Of a stretch of 64,000 bases of DNA, positions 17,624 through 27,468 are shown in pieces; position 1 is the stretch's first letter, and each line of letters starts with the position of its first letter. Source of the stretch: Novosphingobium sp. NDB2Meth1 (GTDB lineage Bacteria; Pseudomonadota; Alphaproteobacteria; Sphingomonadales; Sphingomonadaceae); the NCBI RefSeq assembly GCF_900117425.1, contig NZ_FPEH01000024.1, positions 1 through 64,000 of the forward strand. The letters are read 5' to 3'. Below the pieces are notes generated by a model. That model searched no databases. It had not been told where the DNA came from and worked only from the letters and a program-made list of their open reading frames with translations. The position numbers were made by a program, and so were the translations under genes.

Positions 17624-20600
17624 TCAGATCCACAGATCGAACGCAGCGCCCGGGCCTTCAGCCACCCGCACGCTTGCGCCGTCCGCGATCACCAGATCAT
17701 CGAAGCTGAAGGGGTCCGGCGTGACGGGATTGCCGTCGTCGACCGAGAAGGTCAGCAGCCGTGCATCGTGGAACGCGGGATCGAACACCACTTTCTGGTT
17801 CTCGCCGATATGGCCGAGTTGCACCGTCTGGGTTCCCAGCAGATGCGTTCCGGCGGTATCGTCATAGGCCTTGACCGTCAGCGTCTGGAAATGCCGCCAG
17901 GCTGAGGCGAAGTTGGCCGACACGGGCGTGAACGGTGTCTCGCGCGAGAGGCTCGCAGGGGTGCCGACAGGTCCTTCGCGGGCAATGTTGAGCTCCTGTC
18001 CCGTGCCTTCGAGGATGACGAAGGTGTTGTTGCCACTGGTCGGGCGGAACGAAGTGCCGCCCGAGTAGTTGAAGTTGTTGATTCCCACATGGTCCCACTG
18101 GAAGCCCATGTACCCGTCGGGCGCCTCGACCGCCTTGTCGGTCGGCACGAGCAAGTCGTCTGCATTCAGCGTGAAGCGGTCGCTTGCCGTATCATATTGC
18201 CCTTCGAGCTGGCGGAGCACGTCCACTGTCTGGTCGGCAAACCTGAAATACTCGACATCGCGCAGCACCTCGATATCGCCGGTCTTGGTGTTGGTCAGCC
18301 GATAGGCCGAAACTCCGATGTCCTCGACCTTGTAGTCGCCGAAGTTGCCCGAAAGCACCGCGAGGTCGATGCCCTTGCCGCCTTCGTACTTGTCGCTGCC
18401 CTTCCCGCCGATCAGGATGTCATCCCCCGCGCCGCCGAGCAGGGTGTCGTTGCCAAGGCCACCCGCCAGCGTGTCGTTGCCGGCAAGGCCCACCAGCGTA
18501 TCGCCGGAATCTGTGCCGAAGAGCGTATCAGCACCAGCGCTGCCCTCGTGGTAGATGTCATGCCCGTTGACATAGGCCGAGACGCCGACACTGGGATGGT
18601 CCGCGTCCACATCGAGCAGCGTAGCAACCGTCTTGCCGCCCTTCAGTTCGACCACGTAGAGCGAACCCGCCTGCCGGGCGAGGACATCGACCGAGCCGAT
18701 CCCGCTGATCCCCGCCGAGGAAAGATCGACCGTCACGCTGCGGTCGTTGGCATCGGCGGCCCAGACACTCACCAGCAGCTTGTCTCCCGCCGCGTTGATG
18801 CGCGCCAGCGCATGGACCGGTTGGTTCACCTGATCGACAAGCTTGCCTTGATCGTAGACCGGCAGTTCATAGGCCGGGAGGATCTTTGTCCCTGCCGGTA
18901 GCTCCGTCTGGTAGTATTGCTGGTACGGCCCCGCCACGAGGTGACCGTCGAGAATGAAATCGTCCAGCCAGCTGAACGCCGCGTGCACTTGGCCAAGGAT
19001 CGTGATCTGCTTGAGCGAATCCGGTAGCTTGGCGGTGTTCACATCGCCGCTATCGTCGGTGGCGATGTAATAGTTGTAGGCGCCGGCATTGGCCGCCGTA
19101 GCTCCGGTCAGGTACATCAGCTTGAGAAAGCCGGTGTAGCTTTCGTACTGCTCGCTGTTCGCCGCCTCCGGCCACCAGCCCGAGGTGACGAAGTTGTAGG
19201 CATGCTCCTTGCCGATCTCGATCTGCTGCGCCACCGCGTTGAGCAGCTTGCGAACGATATTGCCTTCGCCGACCCAGCCCGAATTGTTGCTGAGGTAATA
19301 GGATTCGCCCACCGGCGTCGTGCTGAACGTATCGGCCGTCTTCAGATAGTCGAAGCCCCAGCCCCAGTAGCCGCCATAGCGCCCGCGATCCTGCGAGGCG
19401 CCGTTGGTGTAGTAGAGGAACTCATCGAGGCCGGGCAGCGCCTCAAGCACCGCGTCCTTGACTGGACCATGGATGCGCACCGCCTGATCGGTCGCGTAGC
19501 GGAACAGATCGAAGCGCAGCCACGGCTCGTCAGCCGCGCTTTTGGTGGGATCAAGCAGGTAGTCCTTTTCCAGCGTCGCACGGATTTCCGGTGTATTGAC
19601 CCATGTGCGCCCGTCGAAGTTGAGCGGAAGCGGACCCCATTCGCCCTGATCCAGCACATAATCCACCTTGCTGCCGACCGCGCGGAGTGCCGTATCGACG
19701 GCCTTGATCTTGCTAGCCCAGAAGTCCGCGACGATGTTCCAGGATTGCTGCGGGATCAGGTAGTTCCACGTCTTGCCGCCGGAAAGCTGGTTGTCGTTGT
19801 TGTAGGACGGGATCGCGAGCTGATCCGCAACAGCCTTTGCTTCCGGATCGAGGACAACCTCCTTGTTGTTCACCCACGCGGTGAAATCGCGGTTGAGATA
19901 GACCCGGACCTTGGCATCTGGAAGCTGGCGCAGTTCGTCGAGGAACTGGAGCCAGGTACCGCTGGTCTGGCCCAGCGAAAGCGTTGCCCCCTCGCGCGAG
20001 TCCGTCTCCAGCGCATAGCCCCATGCATCTGCCAGCGCGACGCGGCCGTCGGTGAGCGGATCGTAAAATCCGAACGTCGTCAGCGCATCGAGCTTGGTGT
20101 CGGGATTGAACACCGGGCGGATCACATGGTCGGACCGCAGGTACTCGCCCGCAGACAGGATCTCAGCGGGAAGGTTTGCCCGCCCGTCCGCTGCCGGGGT
20201 CACCGCGACATCCACCTTGGCGCTGGCCGTCGCACCCGAAGGATCGGCCACCGTCAGCGTGAAGCTGCCCGGATTGCCGCCGGCGGGCGTGAACAGCACG
20301 TTGCCATCGGGCGCAAAGCTCACATTGCCGCCGCTCGCGTCCTTCACGCCGACGATCTTGAGCGCATCACCGTCCACGTCCTTCGCCGCCGCGAGCAGGT
20401 CCGCCGCCGCATAGATCGCGGTCGAGCCCTGCTTCGCCGCCACCGACTGCTCCGCCAGCACCGGCGCGTCGTTCACCGCGGTGATGTCGACCACGGCCTT
20501 GGTCGTCGCCGTCAGCCCAGCGCCGTCCGAGACCGTCACCGTGAAGCCGCCCGCGCCCTTGCCGTTGAGGTCGGCGGTCGGGTTGAACTGCACCGATCCA

Positions 20601-21394
20601 TCCGCGCCCAGCACCGCCGTGCCGCCCTTGGCATCGGTGACCGCGACGATCTTGAGCGGCGATCCGCTCGGCGACTTCCACCCCGCGAGGAGGTCCGCCG
20701 CGCTGAAGCTGCGGCCTGCGTCCTCGTTGATCACCGCCTTGGGATCGGGCCCGGTGAGCGAGCCGATCAGGTCGATCTTGTGGAACACCGTGCTCGTCGC
20801 GCCCAGCGCATCGCGCACCTTGATCGTGAAGCCTGCCACGTCATCACCGGCCAGCCCCGCCTTGGGCACGAAGCGGATTGTGCCATCGGCGAGGAGCCGC
20901 ACGCTGCCGCCCACAGCATTGGTCACGCCCACGACCTTGAACGCGTCGCCCTCGATGTCGTAGGCGCCCTTGAGCACTTCGGCCTGGCTGAACACCTTCG
21001 CCGTGCCCGGCGCCAGCACGAAGTTCTGTTGCACCAGCACCGGCGCATCGTTGACCGCGGCGATATTGATCAGCGCCGTCGCCGTCGCGGTCTTCCCCGT
21101 CGCATCGGCGATCGTGTAGGTGATGCTCGCCGCGCCCGTGCCATTGAGGTTCGCATCGGCACGGAAGATCCAGCCGCCCTTGCCATCGTCGACCAGGCGC
21201 CCGCCCGTCACCTTGTCGATCGATGCAATCTTGAGCGCGGTCTTCTCCGGATCGCGCCAGCCGGCCAGGAGATTGGCCACCGTGATCGCCTTGTCGGTAT
21301 CCTCGCGCGCGCTGAGCGTGCGCGATTGTCCGGTAGGCGGCAGGTCCACGATAGCGGCGGCGGCAGAGAGCTTGGGCGTGGTGGTGGTGGGCAT
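17624..21394 (-). CDS. Large cadherin-like/RTX secreted protein with unknown central domain
   Basis: A 1256-residue protein. Residues about 10-410 hold roughly four tandem cadherin/VCBS-like repeats with the linker AVNDAPVL. Residues about 420-980 are an aromatic-rich domain (SYNNDNQLSGGKTWNYLIPQ, GRYGGYWGWGFDYLK, WWPEAANSEQYESY) that I do not recognise; a carbohydrate-active fold is possible. Near residue 1000 RTX nonapeptides (GNDTLAGGLGNDTLLGGAGDD) follow, then a C-terminal region with the acidic, Phe/Val-rich end usual for type I secretion. The start at 21394 has a GAGG ribosome site; no N-terminal signal peptide. No type I transporter is adjacent. Confidence 0.85.
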   Translation of the reverse strand: MPTTTTPKLSAAAAIVDLPPTGQSRTLSAREDTDKAITVANLLAGWRDPEKTALKIASIDKVTGGRLVDDGKGGWIFRADANLNGTGAASITYTIADATGKTATATALINIAAVNDAPVLVQQNFVLAPGTAKVFSQAEVLKGAYDIEGDAFKVVGVTNAVGGSVRLLADGTIRFVPKAGLAGDDVAGFTIKVRDALGATSTVFHKIDLIGSLTGPDPKAVINEDAGRSFSAADLLAGWKSPSGSPLKIVAVTDAKGGTAVLGADGSVQFNPTADLNGKGAGGFTVTVSDGAGLTATTKAVVDITAVNDAPVLAEQSVAAKQGSTAIYAAADLLAAAKDVDGDALKIVGVKDASGGNVSFAPDGNVLFTPAGGNPGSFTLTVADPSGATASAKVDVAVTPAADGRANLPAEILSAGEYLRSDHVIRPVFNPDTKLDALTTFGFYDPLTDGRVALADAWGYALETDSREGATLSLGQTSGTWLQFLDELRQLPDAKVRVYLNRDFTAWVNNKEVVLDPEAKAVADQLAIPSYNNDNQLSGGKTWNYLIPQQSWNIVADFWASKIKAVDTALRAVGSKVDYVLDQGEWGPLPLNFDGRTWVNTPEIRATLEKDYLLDPTKSAADEPWLRFDLFRYATDQAVRIHGPVKDAVLEALPGLDEFLYYTNGASQDRGRYGGYWGWGFDYLKTADTFSTTPVGESYYLSNNSGWVGEGNIVRKLLNAVAQQIEIGKEHAYNFVTSGWWPEAANSEQYESYTGFLKLMYLTGATAANAGAYNYYIATDDSGDVNTAKLPDSLKQITILGQVHAAFSWLDDFILDGHLVAGPYQQYYQTELPAGTKILPAYELPVYDQGKLVDQVNQPVHALARINAAGDKLLVSVWAADANDRSVTVDLSSAGISGIGSVDVLARQAGSLYVVELKGGKTVATLLDVDADHPSVGVSAYVNGHDIYHEGSAGADTLFGTDSGDTLVGLAGNDTLAGGLGNDTLLGGAGDDILIGGKGSDKYEGGKGIDLAVLSGNFGDYKVEDIGVSAYRLTNTKTGDIEVLRDVEYFRFADQTVDVLRQLEGQYDTASDRFTLNADDLLVPTDKAVEAPDGYMGFQWDHVGINNFNYSGGTSFRPTSGNNTFVILEGTGQELNIAREGPVGTPASLSRETPFTPVSANFASAWRHFQTLTVKAYDDTAGTHLLGTQTVQLGHIGENQKVVFDPAFHDARLLTFSVDDGNPVTPDPFSFDDLVIADGASVRVAEGPGAAFDLWI

Positions 21395-21642
21395 GGCGGT
21401 CCTCGGGCAATGCCGGTGCAAGGCGCGACCCCGTGTCAGCCCCTCCGGCCCGCAGACCAATCGTTAATCGAAGTGAACAAGCCGTGACGGCACCCCAATA
21501 ACGCGACCTTAACCACAGCGGTTCGGTGGATAGCATTTATCCAATACATGGAATGACTGGCAGATAACTTGCTATATTAGGCCGGTTCGAGTTTATTTTA
21601 GATAAAGTTCATTTTCGCGCATGGCGCTTATACGTTTCTGGC

Positions 21643-21849
21643 ATGAATCAGAGCAGCCACGTTGCAACTGTCAGGAATGCCAGTGTCTCGCACGGCATTG
21701 GTGAGGCGTCTGCCCGCGCACTTGCCGCGAAAGTCATTATCAGCGATCTGGCCGCGTCGGCAGAGCTCGCGGAGGAACTCGGCGGCCTTGTCAGCGCCAT
21801 CCGCTGCGTGCCCCGATCAAGGTTGCCCCAGTCCGGATACCTCGAGTGA
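21643..21849 (+). pseudogene. Short-chain dehydrogenase N-terminal fragment
   Basis: A 68-codon frame containing HGIGEASARALAAKVIISDLAASAELAEELGG. This resembles the cofactor-binding start of short-chain dehydrogenases (GIGxA helix, then the VIISD strand that binds the adenine ribose), but the usual TGxxxGIG first glycine and several residues before the strand are missing. The catalytic Ser-Tyr-Lys region is absent. It looks like a decayed remnant next to a gene-poor stretch. Confidence 0.5.
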
Positions 21850-22580
21850 TGGGGGTATCCTGTCAGCCCCTTTCAGACATCCCCCAATCGTACCCCCAAA
21901 GGATGGTAACTGTATGCGAATTGGTGCGGACGCTAGCGGCGTGATAGTGGCAATATGTCGCGGTTTTCTGGGGGCCTGTCCAGACGGATGCGAACATCGG
22001 CGGACAGGAAAGTTGGAGGTAGCGGGAACCGCGAAAACCACCCTAACTAGTTGATTAAATTGGTTCTGTGGGAAGGTTCTGTGATGCGTGAGGCCCCACA
22101 TAAGGCCCCCAAAACGACCCAACACATTGGTTCTAAGCACTTTCTGGGAACCGAAGTGATGCTGATCGTCTAGCGCTACCGATACACGCGATACCAGAAA
22201 CGCTTCTGGATGTCATCAAATGTTGATGGATTGCAGAGGGATACAAGGCGGGTGTTGGCTAGTCGGCCCTGAGTGCAATTGAGTCGGGCTCGTCCCTAAG
22301 GTGTCCAAAGAGCTATATGCGTGAGGGCGGCTGCAACGCCTCCGATAACCTGGGATTCGACAGCAAGTGCCCAATTGATCTGGTCTGGCCGTCATCGACT
22401 GACAGCCGAAGACAACTGTGCCTGAGCTATCGGTCCCAAGGCGGCGGGTTACGACCAAGTGACGACGTTCTGCGGCGCGGACTTGAACGTCTGCTGGCAA
22501 CAAAAGCGGGCACTCATCTGCATTTCGGTGGCCATGTCGAGTGCCACTTTCTTCAAACACTTCAGATTGTTGCCAAATTC
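21850..22580. other. Gene-poor region with no gene supported
   Basis: About 730 bases lying between the dehydrogenase fragment and the DUF3313-type lipoprotein gene. Open frames on both strands (for example 22216-22560 minus) lack coding character. Base composition is lower in GC than the flanks. It lies in a stretch of broken genes and may be remains of a removed mobile element, but I see no integrase, terminal repeats or tRNA fragment. Confidence 0.4.
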
Positions 22581-23393
22581 TTAAACGGCAGACCGATCCG
22601 TCGGCTGCAATCGGTAAGCAAGCATCGGGCTTTCAGATGCAGGCAGCAAACACATTCCCGAGCAACTCGCGCGAGCAGGATCAGGTTGCACGGCGATGGC
22701 GCGGCCGCCTATCGCCTCCTTCGCCCCGCTCAGCGCGCTTGGATCCGCAATCATGTCAGCGACCGCACCGGCGAGGACACGGAGCGCGTTCTGCGCATGA
22801 TCGAAGGCCTTGAGGCTGCCGACCGGCCCTCTTGCTCCCTTGGCGCGCCCGCGGAACGCCACTATGCGTCTGCCCGAGAGACTGTCGAAAACGTCCACCT
22901 CGATCGCGGCACCGCCGGACGTCATCAGCGGCACGGGGACACCGACCATCGCGGTCGGCAGCATGGCAAGGTTCAAGGCCCGCCTCGGGCGGCCAATGGC
23001 CGTGATCGTCGCTCGAACCTGCAAGACGCCCGCGCCGGGGCCGCGCGCCGGTGACAGCGATTTGAGGGCGGCCGCCAGATCAGCGCGCAACCCTTCGGCA
23101 AGTTTCCCGGCAGCACCACCGGGCAACTGGTCCGCGCCGGCCGCGCTCACGGCAACCGGATCGATCATCACTGCCGAATACTGCGTGACCGCGAAACTCG
23201 GCTCCCGGTAGCCGAGCCAGCTCCTGTTGCGAACCATCGGGCGGAAGGCCGGCGCATTAGCCGCGAACAGGACCGTATCAGGCTTCGGCGTCGTGCCGAT
23301 CGAGATACAACCGGCAAGCGGCATCGAAGCGAGCAAGGCAGCGGCCACATGTCTGCGGCCCCGGAACGAACACCACTGCTTGCCACTTGCCAT
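22581..23393 (-). CDS. DUF3313-type lipoprotein
   Basis: A 270-residue exported protein. The N-terminus has basic residues, a hydrophobic core and lipobox MPLAGC (about residues 24-29). The middle, WLGYREPSFAVTQYSAVMIDPVAV followed by LAEGLRADLAAAL and GVLQVRATITAIGRP, matches the DUF3313 lipoprotein family of unknown function. It follows the histidine kinase by about 100 bases on the same strand, so it may be the last gene of the efflux and two-component operon. The last 50 residues are Cys- and Pro-containing and look poorly structured. Confidence 0.75.
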   Translation of the reverse strand: MASGKQWCSFRGRRHVAAALLASMPLAGCISIGTTPKPDTVLFAANAPAFRPMVRNRSWLGYREPSFAVTQYSAVMIDPVAVSAAGADQLPGGAAGKLAEGLRADLAAALKSLSPARGPGAGVLQVRATITAIGRPRRALNLAMLPTAMVGVPVPLMTSGGAAIEVDVFDSLSGRRIVAFRGRAKGARGPVGSLKAFDHAQNALRVLAGAVADMIADPSALSGAKEAIGGRAIAVQPDPARASCSGMCLLPASESPMLAYRLQPTDRSAV

Positions 23394-23494
23394 TGTCCGG
23401 GCTCCTCGATCAGGAAGACGCTGACCCGGTCTTGCAGGATGTGTTTGTCAGGGCTTTGCGCGAGCCGCCAGGATCGCGGCACATTGCGCAAAAG

Positions 23495-24841
23495 TCAGGC
23501 GCATAAGGGCAGGCGGACAGTGGCTTCCAATCCGCCACCGGCACCGTTCGCAAGCGTGATGCTGCCGCGATGCGCCTCCACCAGCGATTGGACGATCGCC
23601 AGGCCAAGCCCGATCCCGCCAGTCGCGCGGTTGCGCGACGCTTCCTCGCGAAAGAACGGTTCGAAGGCGCGTTCGAGGCCCGCCTCGGTCATGCCCGGCC
23701 CGTAATCCGTGATCATGACAACGGCATCGCCATTGGCCCTGGCAAGGCGGATTTCGGCGCGCTGGCCATACTTGATCGCGTTCCCGAGGAGATTGGCAAA
23801 GAGGCGGTCCAGCTGGACGGCATCGCCCTCGATCACGAGCGGCGCGGGCGGATCGTCCATCCGCACATCATGGCCGAGATCGCTGAGGTTCTGCGCGGCG
23901 ATCCGCAATATCCCGCCGAGATCGATCTTGCTGAAATCGGGTTGCTGGGTGCGGCTCTGCACGAAGTCCATGGTCACCGCGATCATGTCGTCCATTCCCG
24001 CGATTTCCGCTTCGAGGCGGGTGCGCTCCGCATCCCCCAGCCGCGCGGCCAGAAACCGCATCCGTGCCAGCGGCGTGCGCAGATCATGGGCGATGGCACC
24101 GACCACTGCCGTCCGTTCGCGGATCAAGGCTTCGATGCGCCGCTGCATGTCGTTGATCGCGGTTGCGGCCTGCCGGATTTCTGCCGGCCCCGCGACCCGC
24201 ACTTCCTCGAAGACGCCGCGTCCCACCCGGTCTGCGCTCATCGCAAAGGTGCGGATCGGACGCGCCAGCACGCGGCTGACAAGCCACGCCAGTGGCACGA
24301 TCCCGATGACGGCAAGCCCGATCAGCTTGAGGACGCCGATCTGCCAGATCGGTCCGGGGCTGTGGCCTTCGGTGCTGACCACCCGCCAGCGACCGTCCGG
24401 CAAGTGCAATGCGGCGTCGAAAGGCCCGATGACCATCGCGCCGAAGCGGGGATCATCGCCGAACAATCGCTCGCTTTCGACGATATTGCGCCCATAGGTG
24501 CCATTGATCCCGGTGCTGGGCAGCAACGCATCCTTCGCCATGGCAAACCTCAGCCGATCAGGACTGACGCCGAGGCCGCGCGCCATCGCGCGTTTCATGG
24601 TCTGCTCGGCCGCCGTCCGGCCATCGTCAAAGCCGGGTGCCGCGCGCAAGGCAACCGTGCGCGGGACGACATTGACGCCGGAGATCGGCTGCCCGGCGAG
24701 GAGCCGGCTCACCTCAAGTGTCGAGATCGGCAGCTGGATCGGCACCGGGGTGAACAGGATCATCACGGCGATGGCAATGGCCACTGCAAGCGCGCCGCCC
24801 ATGCCCAGCAGAATGCTGTAGGTGAAGATCGAGCGGCTCAC
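23495..24841 (-). CDS. Sensor histidine kinase
   Basis: A 448-residue membrane kinase. There is a transmembrane helix at about residues 8-31, a periplasmic sensor region of about 130 residues, a second helix near 170-190, a HAMP linker, and an H-box VVGAIAHDLRTPLARMRF with the phosphorylated His near residue 250. NLLGNAIKYG (N-box), VMITDYGPGM (G1) and GGIGLGLAIVQSLVEAHRGS (G2) complete the ATPase domain. Its start overlaps the response regulator stop by four bases, so the two form a pair likely sensing a toxic compound or envelope stress for the efflux genes upstream. Confidence 0.92.
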   Translation of the reverse strand: MSRSIFTYSILLGMGGALAVAIAIAVMILFTPVPIQLPISTLEVSRLLAGQPISGVNVVPRTVALRAAPGFDDGRTAAEQTMKRAMARGLGVSPDRLRFAMAKDALLPSTGINGTYGRNIVESERLFGDDPRFGAMVIGPFDAALHLPDGRWRVVSTEGHSPGPIWQIGVLKLIGLAVIGIVPLAWLVSRVLARPIRTFAMSADRVGRGVFEEVRVAGPAEIRQAATAINDMQRRIEALIRERTAVVGAIAHDLRTPLARMRFLAARLGDAERTRLEAEIAGMDDMIAVTMDFVQSRTQQPDFSKIDLGGILRIAAQNLSDLGHDVRMDDPPAPLVIEGDAVQLDRLFANLLGNAIKYGQRAEIRLARANGDAVVMITDYGPGMTEAGLERAFEPFFREEASRNRATGGIGLGLAIVQSLVEAHRGSITLANGAGGGLEATVRLPLCA

Positions 24842-25572
24842 CGCACATCGACCTTGGCGGCGAAGATATAGCCTTCGTTCCGGATCGTCTGGATCAGTTC
24901 GATCTGCGAACGCTGCGCCAGCTTGCGGCGCAGGCGGCTAACCTGTGAATCGATGGCTCGGTCGAAAGCGTCGCTGTCATCTCCGCGCGTGATGTCGAGG
25001 AGGTAGTCACGCGTGAGTACGCGCTGCGGCCGCTCCAAAAAGGCTCGCAGCAGGGCAAATTCGCCGACCGAAAGTGGAGTCACTACTTCCGCCGGATCGC
25101 GCAGAATGCGTCGGTGCATGTCGCAGGTCCAGCCGGCGAAGTGATAGAAGCGCCGCTTCTCGTGTTCTCCACCGCCGCCGCCGCCGGTGCGCCTGCGCCG
25201 CAGCAGGGCGCGGATGCGGGCGACCAGTTCGCGCGGGGAAACCGGCTTGGCCAGATAGTCGTCCGCGCCCACTTCAAGCCCTACGATGCGGTCCGTCTCC
25301 TGCCCGAGCGCGGAGACCATGATCACCCCGACTTCGCTCGAAAGCACCAGTTCGCGCGCGAGGGCGAGCCCGTCTTCCCCCGGCATCATCACATCAAGCA
25401 CGACCACATCGACCGGCTGCCGCCGCAGCAGCGCTCGCATCTCCGTCCCACCGTTCGCCTCGTGGACCTCGAAGCCGTGGCTCTCCAGAAACTCGCGCAC
25501 CAGCGTGCGCAGCGCATCATCGTCATCGACGACAAGAATGCGGAACGGGGCTTCGCGTTCGGGATCAATCAT
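24838..25572 (-). CDS. OmpR-family response regulator
   Basis: A 244-residue regulator. Residues about 10-125 are a receiver domain with the acidic pair VVDDDDALR, phospho-acceptor Asp in VVLDVMMPGEDG and Lys in YLAKPVSPREL. A linker with a GGGGG stretch leads to a winged-helix DNA-binding domain (VTPLSVGEFALLRAFLE and DRAIDSQVSRLRRKL). It overlaps the ABC permease gene on one side and the kinase on the other, so the regulator and pump are co-transcribed and probably autoregulated. Confidence 0.92.
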   Translation of the reverse strand: MIDPEREAPFRILVVDDDDALRTLVREFLESHGFEVHEANGGTEMRALLRRQPVDVVVLDVMMPGEDGLALARELVLSSEVGVIMVSALGQETDRIVGLEVGADDYLAKPVSPRELVARIRALLRRRRTGGGGGGEHEKRRFYHFAGWTCDMHRRILRDPAEVVTPLSVGEFALLRAFLERPQRVLTRDYLLDITRGDDSDAFDRAIDSQVSRLRRKLAQRSQIELIQTIRNEGYIFAAKVDVR

Positions 25573-26776
25573 AGCGCAGCGCTTCGATCGGATTGAGGGC
25601 CGCCGCGCGGCGCGCCGGAAAATAGCCGAACACCACCCCGATCAGCGCGGAGAACGCAAAGCTGAGCAGGTTGATCGCCGGATCGAACAGGAACGGCAGC
25701 CCCATCAGCGGCGCGACGATCAGGCAGGTCACCAGCGCGAGCGCGATGCCAATCAGGCCGCCGAGGCACGAGAGCACCACCGCCTCCACCAGAAACTGGA
25801 GCAGCACTTCATGCCCCAGCGCGCCGATCGCCAGCCGCACGCCGATCTCGCGCGTGCGCTCGGTTACGCTCACCAGCATGATGTTCATGATCCCGATCCC
25901 GCCCACCAGCAAGCTGATCCCGGCAACGGCGCCGACCAGCACGGTCAGCAGTCCGACCGTGCTGGCAATCGTATCGGAAATCTGGCGCGAATCGAGGACG
26001 CTGAAATCGTCCGCCTCGGTTGGGGCGAGCCGCCGCCGCTCGCGCATCAGCGCCACCAGCGAGGCCTTGATCGCGCTGCTGTCGAAGGCGGGATCAACCC
26101 CGACGATGATCGCGCGGACATCATGGTTGCCGGTCATGCGGCGCTGCACCGCCTTGATCGGCATGACCACGGTATCGTCCTGGTCCCCGGCAAACCCGCT
26201 TTGTCCGCGCTCTGCCAGCACGCCGACGACTTCGCAGCTGATGTTGCGCACGCGCATCGACTGCCCCACCGGATCGACGCCCTGAAACAGATTGCGCGCA
26301 ATGGTCGAGCCGATCACGCAGACGCTTCGGCCGGATTGCTCCTCGGCTGGCGTGAACCGCCGGCCGGCGCTGAACGCCAGTTTCTGCGCCGTGAAGAAGT
26401 CGTTGCTCGTGCCGGTCACGCTGGTCGACCAGTTCTGCGCATTGCGCACCGCGGTGGCTGCGACTTGCGCCTGCCCGGCGACTGCGACAACCCCGGCGAT
26501 CTGGCTGTGGATCGCGGCCAGATCGTCGAGCTTGAACGGGGGTGCGACCGCTGCACCCCCGCCGCCCGGCCCGAGGCTCTGCCCAGGGCGGACCTGCAGC
26601 ATGTCGGACCCCAGCGCGCTGATCGATTGCCGCACAGAAGCGGTCGCGCCGTTGCCCAGCGTCACCATCGTGATCACCGAGAACACGCCGATCACCACGC
26701 CAAGCACCGTAAGGAACGAGCGCATGAGGTGGCGGCGGATTTCCCGGAAGGCGAGGAGAATGGTGGTCCCCAGCAT
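25565..26776 (-). CDS. macB: MacB-type ABC transporter permease
   Basis: A 403-residue FtsX/MacB-fold permease. The first membrane helix is near residues 15-40 (SFLTVLGVVIGVFSVITMV), then a periplasmic MacB core domain of about 220 residues, and three C-terminal helices including GGIGIMNIMLVSVTERTREIGVRLAIGA, the family signature. The ATPase is a separate gene overlapping its start by one base, unlike E. coli MacB where both are fused. It works with the adjacent adaptor and outer-membrane factor. Confidence 0.9.
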   Translation of the reverse strand: MLGTTILLAFREIRRHLMRSFLTVLGVVIGVFSVITMVTLGNGATASVRQSISALGSDMLQVRPGQSLGPGGGGAAVAPPFKLDDLAAIHSQIAGVVAVAGQAQVAATAVRNAQNWSTSVTGTSNDFFTAQKLAFSAGRRFTPAEEQSGRSVCVIGSTIARNLFQGVDPVGQSMRVRNISCEVVGVLAERGQSGFAGDQDDTVVMPIKAVQRRMTGNHDVRAIIVGVDPAFDSSAIKASLVALMRERRRLAPTEADDFSVLDSRQISDTIASTVGLLTVLVGAVAGISLLVGGIGIMNIMLVSVTERTREIGVRLAIGALGHEVLLQFLVEAVVLSCLGGLIGIALALVTCLIVAPLMGLPFLFDPAINLLSFAFSALIGVVFGYFPARRAAALNPIEALRYD

Positions 26777-27468
26777 CAGCCCTGCACCTCGATGCGCTCG
26801 ACCAGCCCGTCGCGGAAGCGCACCACGGTGCGGGCATAGGCTGCCATGTCTGGCTCATGCGTGACCATCAACACGGTGATCCCGGCCTCGCGGTTGAGCC
26901 CGGTCAGCAGCGCCATGATCTCGAGCGACCGCTCGCTGTCGAGATTGCCGGTCGGCTCATCTGCCAGCAGCACGGCCGGCGAAGTGACAATCGCGCGTGC
27001 GATGGCAACGCGCTGCTGCTGCCCGCCGGAAAGTTCGTTGGGTGCGTGGTGCGCCCAGGCCGCAAGCCCCACATTGTCAAGCGCGGCCATCGCCAGCGCC
27101 CGCCGCCGCGCGCCGCTTTCACCGCGGTAGAGCAGCGGCAGTTCGACATTCTCCAGCGCAGACGTGCGCGCCAGCAGATTGAATCCCTGAAACACGAAGC
27201 CGAGGTAGCGCCGCCTGAGCAGCGCGCGCTGATCCCGGTCCAGTGCCTGCACTTCGACGCCCTTGAACACGAAGCGCCCGCTGGTCGGCGTGTCGAGGCA
27301 GCCGAGGATGTTCATCGTGGTCGATTTGCCCGAACCGCTCGCACCCATGATTGCGACGAAATCACCTTCCGCCACATCGAGATCCACCCCGCGCAGCGCT
27401 CGGAACGCGGCGGGCCCTTCACCGAAGGTCTTGGTGATGCCCGATAGCCGGATCAGCGGCTCAGCCAC
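26776..27468 (-). CDS. macB: MacB/LolD-type ABC transporter ATP-binding protein
   Basis: A 230-residue ABC ATPase. Walker A is GASGSGKST (about residues 40-48), signature [16 protein letters not shown], Walker [14 protein letters not shown]-loop MVTHEPD. The Q-loop context [25 protein letters not shown] is typical of the MacB/LolD/FtsE branch that powers mechanotransmission rather than substrate transport. It overlaps the adaptor gene stop by eight bases and the permease start by one. Confidence 0.92.
   Translation of the reverse strand: MAEPLIRLSGITKTFGEGPAAFRALRGVDLDVAEGDFVAIMGASGSGKSTTMNILGCLDTPTSGRFVFKGVEVQALDRDQRALLRRRYLGFVFQGFNLLARTSALENVELPLLYRGESGARRRALAMAALDNVGLAAWAHHAPNELSGGQQQRVAIARAIVTSPAVLLADEPTGNLDSERSLEIMALLTGLNREAGITVLMVTHEPDMAAYARTVVRFRDGLVERIEVQG

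Noticed and set aside
19202..21487. Plus-strand open frame of about 761 codons
   Set aside because: It is the reverse of the RTX protein gene and shows the Arg-rich composition of a shadow frame.
22317..23054. Plus-strand open frame of about 245 codons
   Set aside because: Most of it lies opposite the DUF3313-type gene; the rest has no coding character.
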